From contig CAVZFL010000002.1 in assembly GCA_963774555.1 (NCBI GenBank), positions 124,001 through 188,000 on the forward strand: a DNA stretch of 64,000 nt, read 5' to 3'. A program made the translations under genes and the position numbers. This document shows, one piece after another, positions 7,400 through 19,370 of this stretch (its first letter is position 1; every line of letters starts with the position of its first letter). This DNA comes from VRUE01 sp963774555 (GTDB lineage: Bacteria > Actinomycetota > Thermoleophilia > Solirubrobacterales > 70-9). The notes under the pieces are model-generated. The model worked only from the letters and a program-made list of their open reading frames with translations, searched no databases and had not been told where the DNA came from.

Positions 7400-8296
7400 T
7401 TAGGCGCCGGGCCCCACGGAAGCGCCGCTTCGACCCTCCCTGAGCGTTCCGGTGATCTCGCGCGCCACCCTCTCGCCGGCCCGCGGGTCACGGAAGTTCT
7501 CCGTCCCCACAGCAACCAGCGCCGCCCCGGCGGCGAGGAATTCGAGTGCGTCCACACCCGAAGAGATTCCGCCCATGCCGACGATCGGGATACCCACGGC
7601 GGCGTGGACCGCGCGCAGCTGTGCGATCGCCACCGGCCTCACAGCGGGGCCGGAGAGACCGCCGTGGCCGGCGGCGATGCCCGGGCTGCCGCTGGCCGGA
7701 TCGATCGCGCTGGCCTTCAGCGTATTGATCAACGAGACGGCGTCCGCCCCGCCCTGCTCAGCCGCCACCGCCACCTCCTGCGGGTTCGCCATGTTCGGCG
7801 TCAGCTTCACGATCAGCGGCTTCCCGGTCAGCGGCCGCAGCGCTTCCAGCAGGGCCTCGGTCTCGCTCGGCTGCTCGCCCACGATCAGCCCCGAATGGAC
7901 GTTGGGGCAGGAGACGTTGAGCTCCAGCGCCGCTACCTCGTCTCTCTCCCCCACGCCCTGGACCAGGCGGGCGAAGTCCTCGCGGTTCGTCGCCATCGCC
8001 GAGACGATCAGCGGCACCGGCAGCTCGCCCAACTGCGGCAGGTCCTCGGCGAGAAACCCGGCCAGACCCTTGTTGGGCAGCCCGATCGAGTTGATCATCC
8101 CCGCCGGCGTCTCCCAGATCCGCTGCGGCTCGTTGCCCGCCCGCGGCTCCGGCGTGATCGTCTTGGAGACGAATGCGCTGAAGGGGAACCGCTCGAGCAA
8201 CTCGTCGCCGTAGACCCGCCTCGCCGCGATCGCGTCGAAGGTGCCCGATGCGTTGACCACCGGGTGCTCCAGCTCGATCCCGCAGAAATCAAGCAT
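7400..8296 (-). CDS. pyrD: Dihydroorotate dehydrogenase, class 1B catalytic subunit
   Basis: 298 residues. The FMN-barrel signatures are VVNASGTFD at the N-terminus, the active-site ELNVSCPN motif (catalytic Cys), VKLTPN, the SLINTLKA loop and the terminal GMGGI...LAAGA phosphate-binding site. Class 1B enzymes pass electrons to NAD+ through the FAD/2Fe-2S subunit PyrK, which is encoded immediately upstream and overlaps the pyrD start. The enzyme oxidises dihydroorotate to orotate, the fourth step of pyrimidine synthesis. It is the last pyr gene here; pyrF and pyrE are not in the window. Confidence 0.95.
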   Translation of the reverse strand: MLDFCGIELEHPVVNASGTFDAIAARRVYGDELLERFPFSAFVSKTITPEPRAGNEPQRIWETPAGMINSIGLPNKGLAGFLAEDLPQLGELPVPLIVSAMATNREDFARLVQGVGERDEVAALELNVSCPNVHSGLIVGEQPSETEALLEALRPLTGKPLIVKLTPNMANPQEVAVAAEQGGADAVSLINTLKASAIDPASGSPGIAAGHGGLSGPAVRPVAIAQLRAVHAAVGIPIVGMGGISSGVDALEFLAAGAALVAVGTENFRDPRAGERVAREITGTLREGRSGASVGPGA

Positions 8297-9101
8297 TGGC
8301 CAGCTCGACCTGCTCGGGGCGGATCACGGGGCCGTCGACGCAGAGGCGCAGATATCCGCCGCCGGCCTTGGGCACGGCACAGCCGAAGCAGGCCCCGTAG
8401 CCGCAGGCCATCGGCGACTCCATCGCAAGCTCGCATGGGACCCCGGCCGCAGGCACATCGCGCCGACCGCATCGAGCATTGGAGGTGGACCGCAGGCATA
8501 GACCGCGGCACTGCCGGCGTCGTCTCCCGCCAGCATCGTGGCCAGGAGGTCGGTGACGTAGCCGCGGTGGCCGATGTGGCCGTCGTCGCTGGCGAGGCGG
8601 ACCTCGCAGCAGGCGAAAAGGTCGTCGAGGCCGCCGGAGTGCGCCTCGTCCCGAAAGCCGAGCAGCACTCGCGTCGGGACATTGCGCTCGGCAAAGCGCC
8701 GCCGCAAGCAGCGCCAGCGGCGCAATTCCAATCCCCCCGCCGACCAGAATCGCCCCCGACGCCCCGAGCGGCCGGGGGGCCGAAGGAGTTGCCCAGGGGG
8801 CCGTTGAGCCAGAGGCGCTCGCCGGGCTCGAGGTTGCAGAGGCGGTTGGTGCCGGGGCCGATGCCCTCGATCAGGAAGTCGAGGTGGACGCCGTCGGCTG
8901 CGGAGCCGGTTTCCGCGACGGAGAGGGCCCTGGGCAGGAAGGGGCGGCCGTCTTGTTGATCCCAGTGCTCCTCGGTGGCGAGCATGTAGAACTGGCCTGG
9001 CAGCGGCTCGGGGCCGTCGCGGTCGATCAGGGAGAAGATCCTGTAGCCGCCGGAGGGCTTGCTCTCGGAGACCTCGCAGAGGCGGCGGCCGAAGGGGGCC
9101 G

Positions 9102-9105
<4 letters not shown>
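8289..9105 (-). CDS. pyrK: Dihydroorotate dehydrogenase electron-transfer subunit (about four frameshifts)
   Basis: About 270 residues when frames are joined. The N-terminal FAD-binding domain (YRIFSLIDRDGPEPLPGQFYML, split here over a longer match) includes RPFLPRALS. The NAD-binding domain includes LVGGGIGIAPLALL and YACGPPPMLDAV. The C-terminal 2Fe-2S domain has CGYGACFGCAVP plus a later Cys. The ATG overlaps the carB stop, and the TGA overlaps the pyrD ATG. Frame breaks lie near 8780, 8757, 8700 and 8445, mostly at runs of C or G, and look like sequence errors rather than decay. PyrK passes electrons from PyrD to NAD+. Confidence 0.88.
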
Positions 9106-12202
<3,097 letters not shown>

Positions 12203-12210
<8 letters not shown>

Positions 12211-13318
12211 GGGCCAGCTCGAGGAAGGAGTCGAAGAGGTGGCGTGCGTCGTGCGGGCCCGGCCCGGCCTCGGGGTGGTACTGGACGGTCGCTGCGTCGA
12301 CCTCCTTCAGCACCAGGCCCTCGACCGTGCGGTCGTAGAGGTTGAGGTGGGAGAGCTCGGCGGCGCCGAAGTCGGTCTCCCAGCGCACCGGCTCGTCGTG
12401 CTCGATCCGCGGCCCGCCGCCCGGCCCCTGCACGGCGAATCCGTGGTTCTGCGAGGTGATGTCGATCCGGCCCGTGGCCAGCTCCTTGACCGGGTGGTTG
12501 GCGCCGCGGTGGCCGAAGGGGAGCTTGAAGGTCTCCAAACCGACCGCCCGGCAGAGCAATTGGTGGCCGAGGCAGATGCCGAACAGCGGTCGTACCCCGA
12601 CCAGTTTTTTTACTGTGTCGACGACGTAACCGAGCGCGGCGGGATCGCCGGGGCCGTTGGCGAGGAAGACCAGGTCGGGGTCCTCGGCCAGCACCTCCTC
12701 GGCGCTGGAGGTGCAGGGCAGCAGGGTGACCCTGCAGCCGCGCTCGCGCAGCTGGCGCACGATGTTGAGCTTGACCCCGGTGTCGATGCCGACCACGTGC
12801 GGGCCGTCACCCTCGAAGCGGACCGGCTCGGGCGGGGTGACCGTGCGGGCGAGGTCGGCGCCGTCCATCGGGGGCTCGGCTGCGATCCGCTCGCGCGCCT
12901 CGTCTTCGGGCGTGCCGGCCGCGAAGATGCCGCCCCGCATCGCGCCGCGGTCACGGATATGCCGGACGACGGCACGGGTGTCGACGCCGCCGATCCCCGG
13001 CACGCCGCAGTCGGCGAGCCAGTCGAGCCAGCCGCCCTCGGCGGTGGCGACGTCCTCGCCGTTCTTGGGGTCGCGCATGACGACGCCCCGAGCGTGGATG
13101 CGATCGGACTCCATCGCCGCCGCGGAGACGCCGTAGTTGCCGATCAGCGGGTAGGTGAAGACGATGATCTGGCCGGCGTAGGAGGGATCGGTGACCGACT
13201 CCTGGTAGCCGGTCATCGCCGTGTTGAAAACGACCTCGCCGGTGACCGATCCGTCGGCGGCGCAAGCCACCCCCTCAAACCGAGCCCCATCCTCAAGCAG
13301 CAAAAACCCCTCGCTCAT
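12203..13318 (-). CDS. carA: Carbamoyl-phosphate synthase small (glutaminase) subunit
   Basis: 371 residues. The N-terminal CPSase small-chain domain begins FLLLEDGARFEG and includes NTAMTGYQESVTDPSYAGQI. The C-terminal class I glutamine amidotransferase domain has the nucleophile in FGICLGHQLL and the His/Glu pair in QYHPEAGPGPHD. It hydrolyses glutamine and channels ammonia to CarB. It overlaps carB by eight bases and is separated from pyrC by 55 bases that contain an inverted repeat. Confidence 0.95.
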
Positions 13319-13319
13319 C

Positions 13320-13368
13320 GTTCCGGTGCGCCTTTTGTGGTCATAGGTGGCATAAAGCGCACCGGAAC
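13320..13368. repeat. Inverted repeat between pyrC and carA
   Basis: Perfect 12-base arms (13320-13331 and 13357-13368, GTTCCGGTGCGC and its complement), extended inward by a short A/T-rich match, fill almost the whole 55-base gap. There is no T-run, so it is more likely an mRNA-stability or processing hairpin than a terminator. Confidence 0.8.
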
Positions 13369-13373
13369 GGCGG

Positions 13374-14720
13374 TCATGGGGCGACTCCGAGGCTGAAGGA
13401 GCGGAGGCGGTAGGCGATTTGGCCGGCGGCGATCGTCATTTGGATGCGGCCGGTGAGCTTGCGGCCGTCGCACCAGGAGTTGGAGGAGCGGCTCTCATAG
13501 CCCTCCTCCCCCACGGTCCACTCGGCCGAGAGGTCGCAGAGGGCGACGTTGGCCGGGCTGCCGGGAGCGAGCGAGGAGCGCTCGACCTCGAAGGGGGCAG
13601 CGCCTCCGGAGAGTCGCTCGATCACCAGGGCCAGATCGAGCACGCCGGGCAGGACCAGCTCGGTGTGGATCGCGGCGAACGCCGTCTCCAACCCGGTCAC
13701 CCCCATCGCCGCCTGCTCGAAGGGGACTTCCTTTTCCTCCGGCGCGTGCGGGGCGTGGTCGGTGGCGATGCAATCGATCGTGCCGTCGCGCAGGCCCTCG
13801 ATCAGGGCTTGGCGGTCGGCCTCGCTGCGCAACGGCGGGTTCATCTTGAAGCGGTGCGGGTCGAGGCTGCGAACCTCCTCGTCGGTGAGGCAGAGATGGT
13901 GCGGCGAGGCCTCGCAACTGATCTGCACGCCGGCGGCCTTGGCGGCCCGCACCGCCTCGACCGACTCGGTGGCAGAGAGGTGCTGGACGTGGATGCGGCC
14001 GTCCTCATAGGCGGCGAGCGCAGCGTCGCGGGCGATCGTCGTCGACTCCGAGACAGAGGGGATGCCCTCGAGGCCGAGCGCCGCCGAGACCGGGCCCTCG
14101 TGCATGACGCCGGCGCCGGAAAGCTCGGGGTCCTCCTCGTGCAGGGCGATCGTGCCGCCACAGAGGCGCTGGTACTGCAGGGCGCGGCGTAGCACGCGGG
14201 CGCTGCGGATCGGCAGGCCGTCGTCGCTGAAGCCGACCGCCCCGGCGTCGCGCAGCGAGGCCATCTCGGTCAGCTCCTCCCCCGCCATGCCGCGGGTGAC
14301 GGTGGCGAGGAAGCCGACCGGGACCGAGGCGGCGCCGCGGGCGTCCTCGCGCAGGGCCTCGACGTCGGCGGGCGTTGAGACCGGCGGTTCGGTGTTCGCC
14401 ATCGCCAGGATGCCGCAGTAGCCGCCGGCGGCCGCCGAGCGGCTGCCGGTCGCGATGTCCTCCTTGTGCTCCTGGCCGGGCACGCGCAGGTGGACGTGAG
14501 GGTCGAAGAAGGCGGGGAAGGCGTGCAGGCCCTCCGCCTCGACCGTCTCCAGGCCGTCGTCCTCGACCGAGCCGGGGGCTGCGAGCTCGGCGATCTCGCC
14601 GTCGCGGATGACGACGTCGTGCGGCGCGTCGGTGCCGGCGAGCGGGTCGAGGACGGTGGCGCGGCGCAGGACCACGTTCGCGCCCTCGCCGGCGCGCATC
14701 TCGAGCGGGCCGCTGCTCAC
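13374..14720 (-). CDS. pyrC: Dihydroorotase
   Basis: 448 residues, GTG start overlapping the pyrB stop (GTGA). It is an amidohydrolase of the type I dihydroorotase family: the metal-binding DPHVHLRVPG motif near residue 73, GTIALHEED and HVQHLSATESVEA metal ligands, the NPPLR substrate-binding segment, and the catalytic TDHAPH motif. It cyclises carbamoyl aspartate to dihydroorotate. It lies directly after pyrB, so channel-like co-expression of the first three pathway steps is expected. Confidence 0.95.
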   Translation of the reverse strand: MSSGPLEMRAGEGANVVLRRATVLDPLAGTDAPHDVVIRDGEIAELAAPGSVEDDGLETVEAEGLHAFPAFFDPHVHLRVPGQEHKEDIATGSRSAAAGGYCGILAMANTEPPVSTPADVEALREDARGAASVPVGFLATVTRGMAGEELTEMASLRDAGAVGFSDDGLPIRSARVLRRALQYQRLCGGTIALHEEDPELSGAGVMHEGPVSAALGLEGIPSVSESTTIARDAALAAYEDGRIHVQHLSATESVEAVRAAKAAGVQISCEASPHHLCLTDEEVRSLDPHRFKMNPPLRSEADRQALIEGLRDGTIDCIATDHAPHAPEEKEVPFEQAAMGVTGLETAFAAIHTELVLPGVLDLALVIERLSGGAAPFEVERSSLAPGSPANVALCDLSAEWTVGEEGYESRSSNSWCDGRKLTGRIQMTIAAGQIAYRLRSFSLGVAP

Positions 14721-15679
14721 GCCGGTTGCCCGATCGGGGTGGGACGGCTGGCGCCGTTGCCGGCCGCCGGGGCGGGCTCCTCGTCGCCGGCTGCGAGCAG
14801 CTCGTAGAGGATCGCCATCCGCACGACCAGGCCGGAGGCGACCTGCTCGGCGATCAGCGACTGCGGCGAGTCGATCACCTCGCCGGAGAGCTCGACGCCG
14901 CGGTTGACCGGGCCGGGGTGCATCAGCAGCTGGCGCGGGCCGAGCCTGCGCGAGTCGATCTGGAAGTGGGCGGCGTACTCGCGCAGCGAGGGCACGAAGC
15001 TCTCCTGCATGCGCTCGTGCTGCAGGCGCAGGGCGTAGACGACGTCGGCACCGCCGAGCTCGTCGAGCGAGTGCGTCACGGCGCAGCCAAGCTGCTCGAG
15101 CCCGCGCGGGATCAGCGCCGGTGGGCCGCAGACGGTCAGCTCCGCCCCCATCGCCTGGAAGGCAATCAGGTTGGAGCGGGCGACGCGGCTGTGCAGGACG
15201 TCGCCGACGATCCAGATCCGCTTGCCCTCCAGCGAGCCGAGTCGGCGGCGCAGGGTGTAGACGTCGAGCAGGGCCTGGCTCGGGTGCTCGTGCTTGCCGT
15301 CGCCCGCGTTGATGACCGCGGCGTCGGCCCAGCCGGCGACGAGCTGGGCGGCGCCGGCGTAGGGGTGGCGGAGGACGATCGCCGCCGGTTCGTAGGCGGA
15401 GAGGGTGGCGACCGTGTCCTTCAGCGACTCGCCCTTGTCGACCGAGGAGCCGGCGGCCTTGACCGAGACGAGGTCGGCGGAGAGGCGCTTGGCAGCCAGC
15501 TCGAAGGAGGAACTGGTGCGGGTGCTCGACTCGTAGAAGAGGGTGACCACGGTGCGGCCGCGCAGGGTCGGCACCTTCTTGATGTCGCGGCGGCCGACCT
15601 CAGCGAAGCTCTCAGCTCGATCGAGGATCGCCTCGATCTCGGCTTTGGAGAGATGCTCGATCGAGAGCAGGTGCCTCAT
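14717..15679 (-). CDS. pyrB: Aspartate carbamoyltransferase catalytic subunit
   Basis: 320 residues. It has the carbamoyl-phosphate site FYESSTRTSSSF near residue 49, the HPSQALLD motif, and the aspartate-binding MHPGPVNRG loop. No pyrI regulatory subunit is nearby, consistent with the unregulated trimeric class found in Gram-positives. A C-terminal Ala/Pro-rich tail of about 25 residues is extra. The start overlaps the pyrR stop (ATGA). Confidence 0.95.
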   Translation of the reverse strand: MRHLLSIEHLSKAEIEAILDRAESFAEVGRRDIKKVPTLRGRTVVTLFYESSTRTSSSFELAAKRLSADLVSVKAAGSSVDKGESLKDTVATLSAYEPAAIVLRHPYAGAAQLVAGWADAAVINAGDGKHEHPSQALLDVYTLRRRLGSLEGKRIWIVGDVLHSRVARSNLIAFQAMGAELTVCGPPALIPRGLEQLGCAVTHSLDELGGADVVYALRLQHERMQESFVPSLREYAAHFQIDSRRLGPRQLLMHPGPVNRGVELSGEVIDSPQSLIAEQVASGLVVRMAILYELLAAGDEEPAPAAGNGASRPTPIGQPA

Positions 15680-16230
15680 GCCCTGACCTCGACCAGCTCG
15701 GAGATCGTCACCTCGTCGACCTCGTCCAGCTCCTCCAACCGCACGTTGACCCGCTCCTCGCGCGCGGTCGGCAGGTTCTTGCCGACGTAGTCGGGCCGGA
15801 TCGGCAGCTCGCGGTGGCCACGGTCGCAGAGCACGGCGAGCTGCACCCGCTGCGGCCTGCCGTAGTCGAAGAGTGCGTCGATCGCGGCGCGCACGGTGCG
15901 GCCGGTAAAGAGGACGTCGTCGACGAGGACGACCGTTTTCCCGTTGAGGTCGAAGTCGATGTGAGAGGCGTGGACGACCGGCTGCGCGGCCGGCGACTTG
16001 GCGCCGACGTCGTCGCGGTAGAAGGAGATATCGAGGTCGCCGATCGGGGTATCGGAGCCGATCAGCTCAGCAAGCAGCGAGCGCAGACGACGTGCGAGCA
16101 GAGCGCCGCGAGTGTGAATCCCGACGATGGCCAGACTCTCCGGCTCGGGATTCTTCTCGGCAATCTCATGCGCGATCCGCCGCAGCGTGCGCTCTAGATC
16201 GTCGCGCTCAAGCACGACCTTCTCGCTCAC
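15676..16230 (-). CDS. pyrR: Pyrimidine operon regulator / uracil phosphoribosyltransferase PyrR
   Basis: 184 residues, GTG start with AAGGAG about ten bases upstream. The PRPP-binding motif VVLVDDVLFTGRT is near residue 100, with IVGIHTRGALLARRL upstream. PyrR binds a conserved RNA loop in pyr mRNA when UMP/UTP is high and lowers pyr expression; many members also have weak uracil phosphoribosyltransferase activity. A recognisable PyrR-binding loop lies immediately upstream of its own start and overlaps the ribosome binding site, so feedback probably acts on translation. Confidence 0.95.
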   Translation of the reverse strand: MSEKVVLERDDLERTLRRIAHEIAEKNPEPESLAIVGIHTRGALLARRLRSLLAELIGSDTPIGDLDISFYRDDVGAKSPAAQPVVHASHIDFDLNGKTVVLVDDVLFTGRTVRAAIDALFDYGRPQRVQLAVLCDRGHRELPIRPDYVGKNLPTAREERVNVRLEELDEVDEVTISELVEVRA

Positions 16231-16240
16231 TTCGTTTTGC

Positions 16241-16273
16241 TCCTTCCAGGCCTCACAGGACCGAGTTAAAGGA
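16241..16273 (-). promoter_or_regulatory. PyrR-binding RNA hairpin overlapping the pyrR ribosome binding site
   Basis: On the minus strand the core GGTCCTGTGAGGCC (16249-16262) closely fits the PyrR-binding consensus ARUCCNGNGAGGYU. It is flanked by TCCTT (16269-16273) and AAGGA (16241-16245), which can pair. The AAGGA arm is part of the pyrR Shine-Dalgarno AAGGAG. PyrR bound to this loop would therefore hide the ribosome binding site. There is no terminator T-run after it, which argues against transcription attenuation. Confidence 0.75.
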
Positions 16274-16282
16274 CAGCTCGCA

Positions 16283-16318
16283 GGCTAGCAGCAGGCGCGG
16301 CGCAGGCCCCTGCTAGCC
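16283..16318. repeat. Inverted repeat at the end of the restriction-modification gene
   Basis: Perfect 9-base arms GGCTAGCAG / CTGCTAGCC (16283-16291 and 16310-16318) with a GC-rich centre that can pair further. The stop codon of the upstream restriction-modification gene lies in one arm. It may insulate pyrR from that gene; no T-run is present. Confidence 0.7.
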
Positions 16319-19033
16319 GGGACCTGCATACTCAATCTCCCCGGCGGCAATCGCTTTGTTCAGCTCCAAGAGGCGGCGATTGGACTCGGTCGGATCGTCG
16401 GCGACCGCGGCGGGCCAGCCATAGGCAGCCACAACCGCGCGATCAAGATCGCGGTGAAGATCCTTGAGCTCCTTGTGCATGCCTTCGTCGACCTCGTTGT
16501 AGAGCGTGGTCAGACCTACCTTTCGCCCTAGGCAGAGCTCACCCCGGAGACTGAAGAGAGCCTGGGACAAGGCGTCGATGGTGGCGCGGGACTCAATGGA
16601 CGGCACGGGCCACGGGAAGGTCTCAAAGACGGTAGTCGGGGTGTATCTCAGGTCGGTCCGCATTGTTGAGGATTGGCCCCAAGCCCATCCCTCGTGAACA
16701 GCCGAACTCAATACCCCTATTGAGTACTGATCATCAAAGGCGAAGACGTTCATTGCATTGCTCGGACACGTCCAAGGGTCGACCCAGCAGAAGAAGAGTC
16801 TCTTGCCCGTTGCGGTTCCTCCTATGTAGCGGTCCAGAGGCTTCAACGCGGCTCGCAGTGCTGGGACTAGCTCGCCCAAAAGCCACCACTTCTCGCGTCT
16901 GGTTTTACGGCGGTTTTTGTCTCGGAATGGCTTCACCAGCTTCCGAACCACATCGAGGGCCGCCGGCCACTCGCTAGCTTCCTCGAGCGAGCGGGTGCCA
17001 AAGTCAATAATCCATCTCGTCGGTTGCTGCCCTGGATCCTCGGCGATGTCCTTTCCGATCAAGTACGGACGGATCACTTTGCGATAGTCAGCGTCCGTGA
17101 GCCGCAGCAGCTTCGCCGCTTCGCCGCTTTCCAATAGGAAGCCTTTGCCGACTGGGATGGGCCCTTGGTAGGCAAATCCGGCATTTGGAGTCAACGGCAC
17201 GGCTGACGTCACATCTGAATCCAGAGACGTAAGCGCCGAAGTTATCCCAGCGACCTCCACACCATCCAGAACAAAACGAGTTGGCCCTGATTCTGGGTAC
17301 TTGACCCAGTCAATGATCGAGACATTGACCGTTGCATCGCCGGTCCACTCCTGCTTGGAAATTGCATCCGTAATCACACCTCCGTTGCTGATGACCCAGT
17401 CCAGACTCACTTTTCTGTTTCGATTTTGAGTGACGGAATTTGTGGCCACCAAACCGGCCCGTCCACCCGACTTCAGCCGCTTATGGGCCTTTCGAAACCA
17501 GTAGACCGAGTAGTCCTTCACGCCAATCTTGAACTCCTGCTTGAGGAAATTGATCTCCGCATCGCCCACCTCTCCCCTCAGCATCTGTGACCCGTGGTAG
17601 GGCGGGTTGCCGATGATCGCGTCCGCCTCGGGCCACTCGGTTCGCAAGGCATGTGCCCGTTGGATCCCTGAGAGGTCGACAAGCGGCAGCGTCGGCTCGC
17701 TGAGTCCGTGTTCGCGCATCTTGTCCGCCGCCAACTTGTGGCCCATCCAAAGGGTTACGCGGGCCAACTCGGCGGCGAACACCTCGACCTCTATCCCTCG
17801 CATGTTGGAGATCGGGAAGAACTCCATCTCCTCCTGAGGGGCGATTCCCTCGGCCGCCCGAAGCTCGGCCAAGCGCTCTCGCAGTCGCAGCTCGATGCGC
17901 CTCAGCTCCCGATAGGCGACGTAGAGGAAGTTGCCGGAGCCGCAGGCCGGGTCGAGGACCACGTAGGACATCAGGTCACGCCATGCGCTTTCCGCATCCT
18001 TGGCACTGGCGAGTGCCTCGATCCGCTCCGTCCAGGGCTCGATCACCGTTGGGCCGACCACCTTCATGATGTCCGCCTCTGAGGTGTAGTGGGCGCCGAG
18101 AGCCCACTGCTTGTCCTTGCCAAGAGCCCCCTGGAGGATTGCCCCGAAGATCGCCGGCTCCACCTGGTGCCAATCCAGGTTGCAGGTAGCGAGCAGTGTC
18201 TTCAGCTCCTCGGCTGTGAGGTGGACCTGGGCCGGACGCTCGAAGAGGCCACCATTTGCAAAAGGCGTGCCCTCGTAGAGGCTGCCCTTTGCCGGGCGGG
18301 GCTCGGACTCTGAGAGGTAGCGAAAGAGCTGCCCGAGGTCATCGGCGCTGGAGCGGTTGGAATCTTTGATCAGCCCCTCCAGAACTCGGCTCAGGACGTT
18401 GTTCGGGAGCAAGCCGAGGTCTTCGGCGAACATCGCCCAGACCACCTGGAGGATGAAGACACGCAAGGTGTCTAGGTCGCTGGCGCGCCGGTCACGCAGT
18501 CCCGCGTACAGATCGGTCAGTTTGCCGACGGCATCGCGGCTGAGGTCCGCCTGGGACGCTCGGAAGTAGGGCTCCTCTTGGGCGAGGAATTTGAGTGAGC
18601 CGAGCCGTTCGGGCAGTTCCGCGAGCGGGAATTCGTCGACCGGCTTATCCCAGCCTGCATCGGGGTCGAGGATCTCGAAGCGGTCGAAGGCGCAGACAAC
18701 GATCCACTCGGGAGCCTTGTGCCCACTTTCCCCGGCCTGCTTGCTGACCTCCTTCCAGTAGTCCAGGCCCTGCTCCCGATGGGCGGCCAGCTTGTCGGCC
18801 TCGCTCGGCCGCTTCATCTCGATCAGGCAGACCTCGGGCCAGATCATGTCGATGAAGCCACCTGTTCCAGTCCGCTCCTCGAAGGTCGCCACCTCTTTGC
18901 GCACCGTGCCGTAACAGGTGAGGAGCTCGTTGCAGAACGTTTGAGCCTCTGCCCTCTCGGTTCCCTGGTAGCCGCCCCAATCTGCGGCGAAGCGCGTCAG
19001 ATTGCGGCGTATCTCCTCGTCGGAGAGCGCCAT
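16313..19033 (-). CDS. MmeI-like (type IIL) restriction endonuclease-methyltransferase in one chain
   Basis: 906 residues, the usual size for MmeI-type enzymes. The N-terminal nuclease domain has an Asp62...Glu72-x-Lys74 arrangement (FIDMIWPEVCLIEMK), matching the PD-(D/E)xK pattern. A helical spacer follows. The adenine methyltransferase core has AdoMet motif I DPACGSGNF at 361-369 and catalytic NPPY at 476-479. The C-terminal 350 residues hold the DNA-recognition domain. Such enzymes cut at a fixed distance from the site and methylate one strand for protection, with a shared recognition domain, so no separate R gene is needed. The gene is less GC-rich than its neighbours, a sign of transfer. 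The recognition sequence cannot be read from the protein by eye. Confidence 0.85.
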   Translation of the reverse strand: MALSDEEIRRNLTRFAADWGGYQGTERAEAQTFCNELLTCYGTVRKEVATFEERTGTGGFIDMIWPEVCLIEMKRPSEADKLAAHREQGLDYWKEVSKQAGESGHKAPEWIVVCAFDRFEILDPDAGWDKPVDEFPLAELPERLGSLKFLAQEEPYFRASQADLSRDAVGKLTDLYAGLRDRRASDLDTLRVFILQVVWAMFAEDLGLLPNNVLSRVLEGLIKDSNRSSADDLGQLFRYLSESEPRPAKGSLYEGTPFANGGLFERPAQVHLTAEELKTLLATCNLDWHQVEPAIFGAILQGALGKDKQWALGAHYTSEADIMKVVGPTVIEPWTERIEALASAKDAESAWRDLMSYVVLDPACGSGNFLYVAYRELRRIELRLRERLAELRAAEGIAPQEEMEFFPISNMRGIEVEVFAAELARVTLWMGHKLAADKMREHGLSEPTLPLVDLSGIQRAHALRTEWPEADAIIGNPPYHGSQMLRGEVGDAEINFLKQEFKIGVKDYSVYWFRKAHKRLKSGGRAGLVATNSVTQNRNRKVSLDWVISNGGVITDAISKQEWTGDATVNVSIIDWVKYPESGPTRFVLDGVEVAGITSALTSLDSDVTSAVPLTPNAGFAYQGPIPVGKGFLLESGEAAKLLRLTDADYRKVIRPYLIGKDIAEDPGQQPTRWIIDFGTRSLEEASEWPAALDVVRKLVKPFRDKNRRKTRREKWWLLGELVPALRAALKPLDRYIGGTATGKRLFFCWVDPWTCPSNAMNVFAFDDQYSIGVLSSAVHEGWAWGQSSTMRTDLRYTPTTVFETFPWPVPSIESRATIDALSQALFSLRGELCLGRKVGLTTLYNEVDEGMHKELKDLHRDLDRAVVAAYGWPAAVADDPTESNRRLLELNKAIAAGEIEYAGPG

Positions 19034-19042
19034 CGAATTCCG

Positions 19043-19291
19043 CTAGAAGCTCGTCTGAGCCTTGGGGGCAGCGAAATAGGTGCGATGACGATAGTGCCGG
19101 GCCAGTTCGCTGAGGTCATCGCGCAACCGCTCGGTGGCTTCAATGAGGTGGGGCTCGGCGCCGAGGTCCTGCATCTCCTTGGACGCGCGCTCGGCCCTCG
19201 ATCGGGCCTCCTCGAGGTAGAGCATCGTCGACTCGATCTTCCTGAAGCTCTCCTCGTCGAGTTGAGCTGCTGTCGCGTGCGCTGCCTCCAT
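19043..19291 (-). CDS. Small helical protein upstream of the MmeI-like enzyme, function unknown
   Basis: 82 residues, starting MEAAHATAAQLDEES. It is rich in Glu, Arg and Ala, with heptad-like spacing that predicts a helical hairpin or coiled coil, and ends in YRHRTYFAAPKAQTSF. It ends ten bases before the restriction-modification start and has the same direction, so it is probably co-transcribed. I recognise no family. Possible roles are a control or partner protein for the restriction system, or an unrelated passenger. Confidence 0.6.
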   Translation of the reverse strand: MEAAHATAAQLDEESFRKIESTMLYLEEARSRAERASKEMQDLGAEPHLIEATERLRDDLSELARHYRHRTYFAAPKAQTSF

Positions 19292-19370
19292 TCCGGAAGC
19301 GATGCTAGGGGGTCAAGCGGACGGGTCTGGAGATCGAGCACGCAAAGACCGAAAAGAACCGTCAGGCGTC

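Noticed and set aside
7604..8959. Plus-strand protein-coding frame opposite pyrD and pyrK
   Set aside because: It is an antisense shadow with Arg/His-rich composition and no start context or homology.
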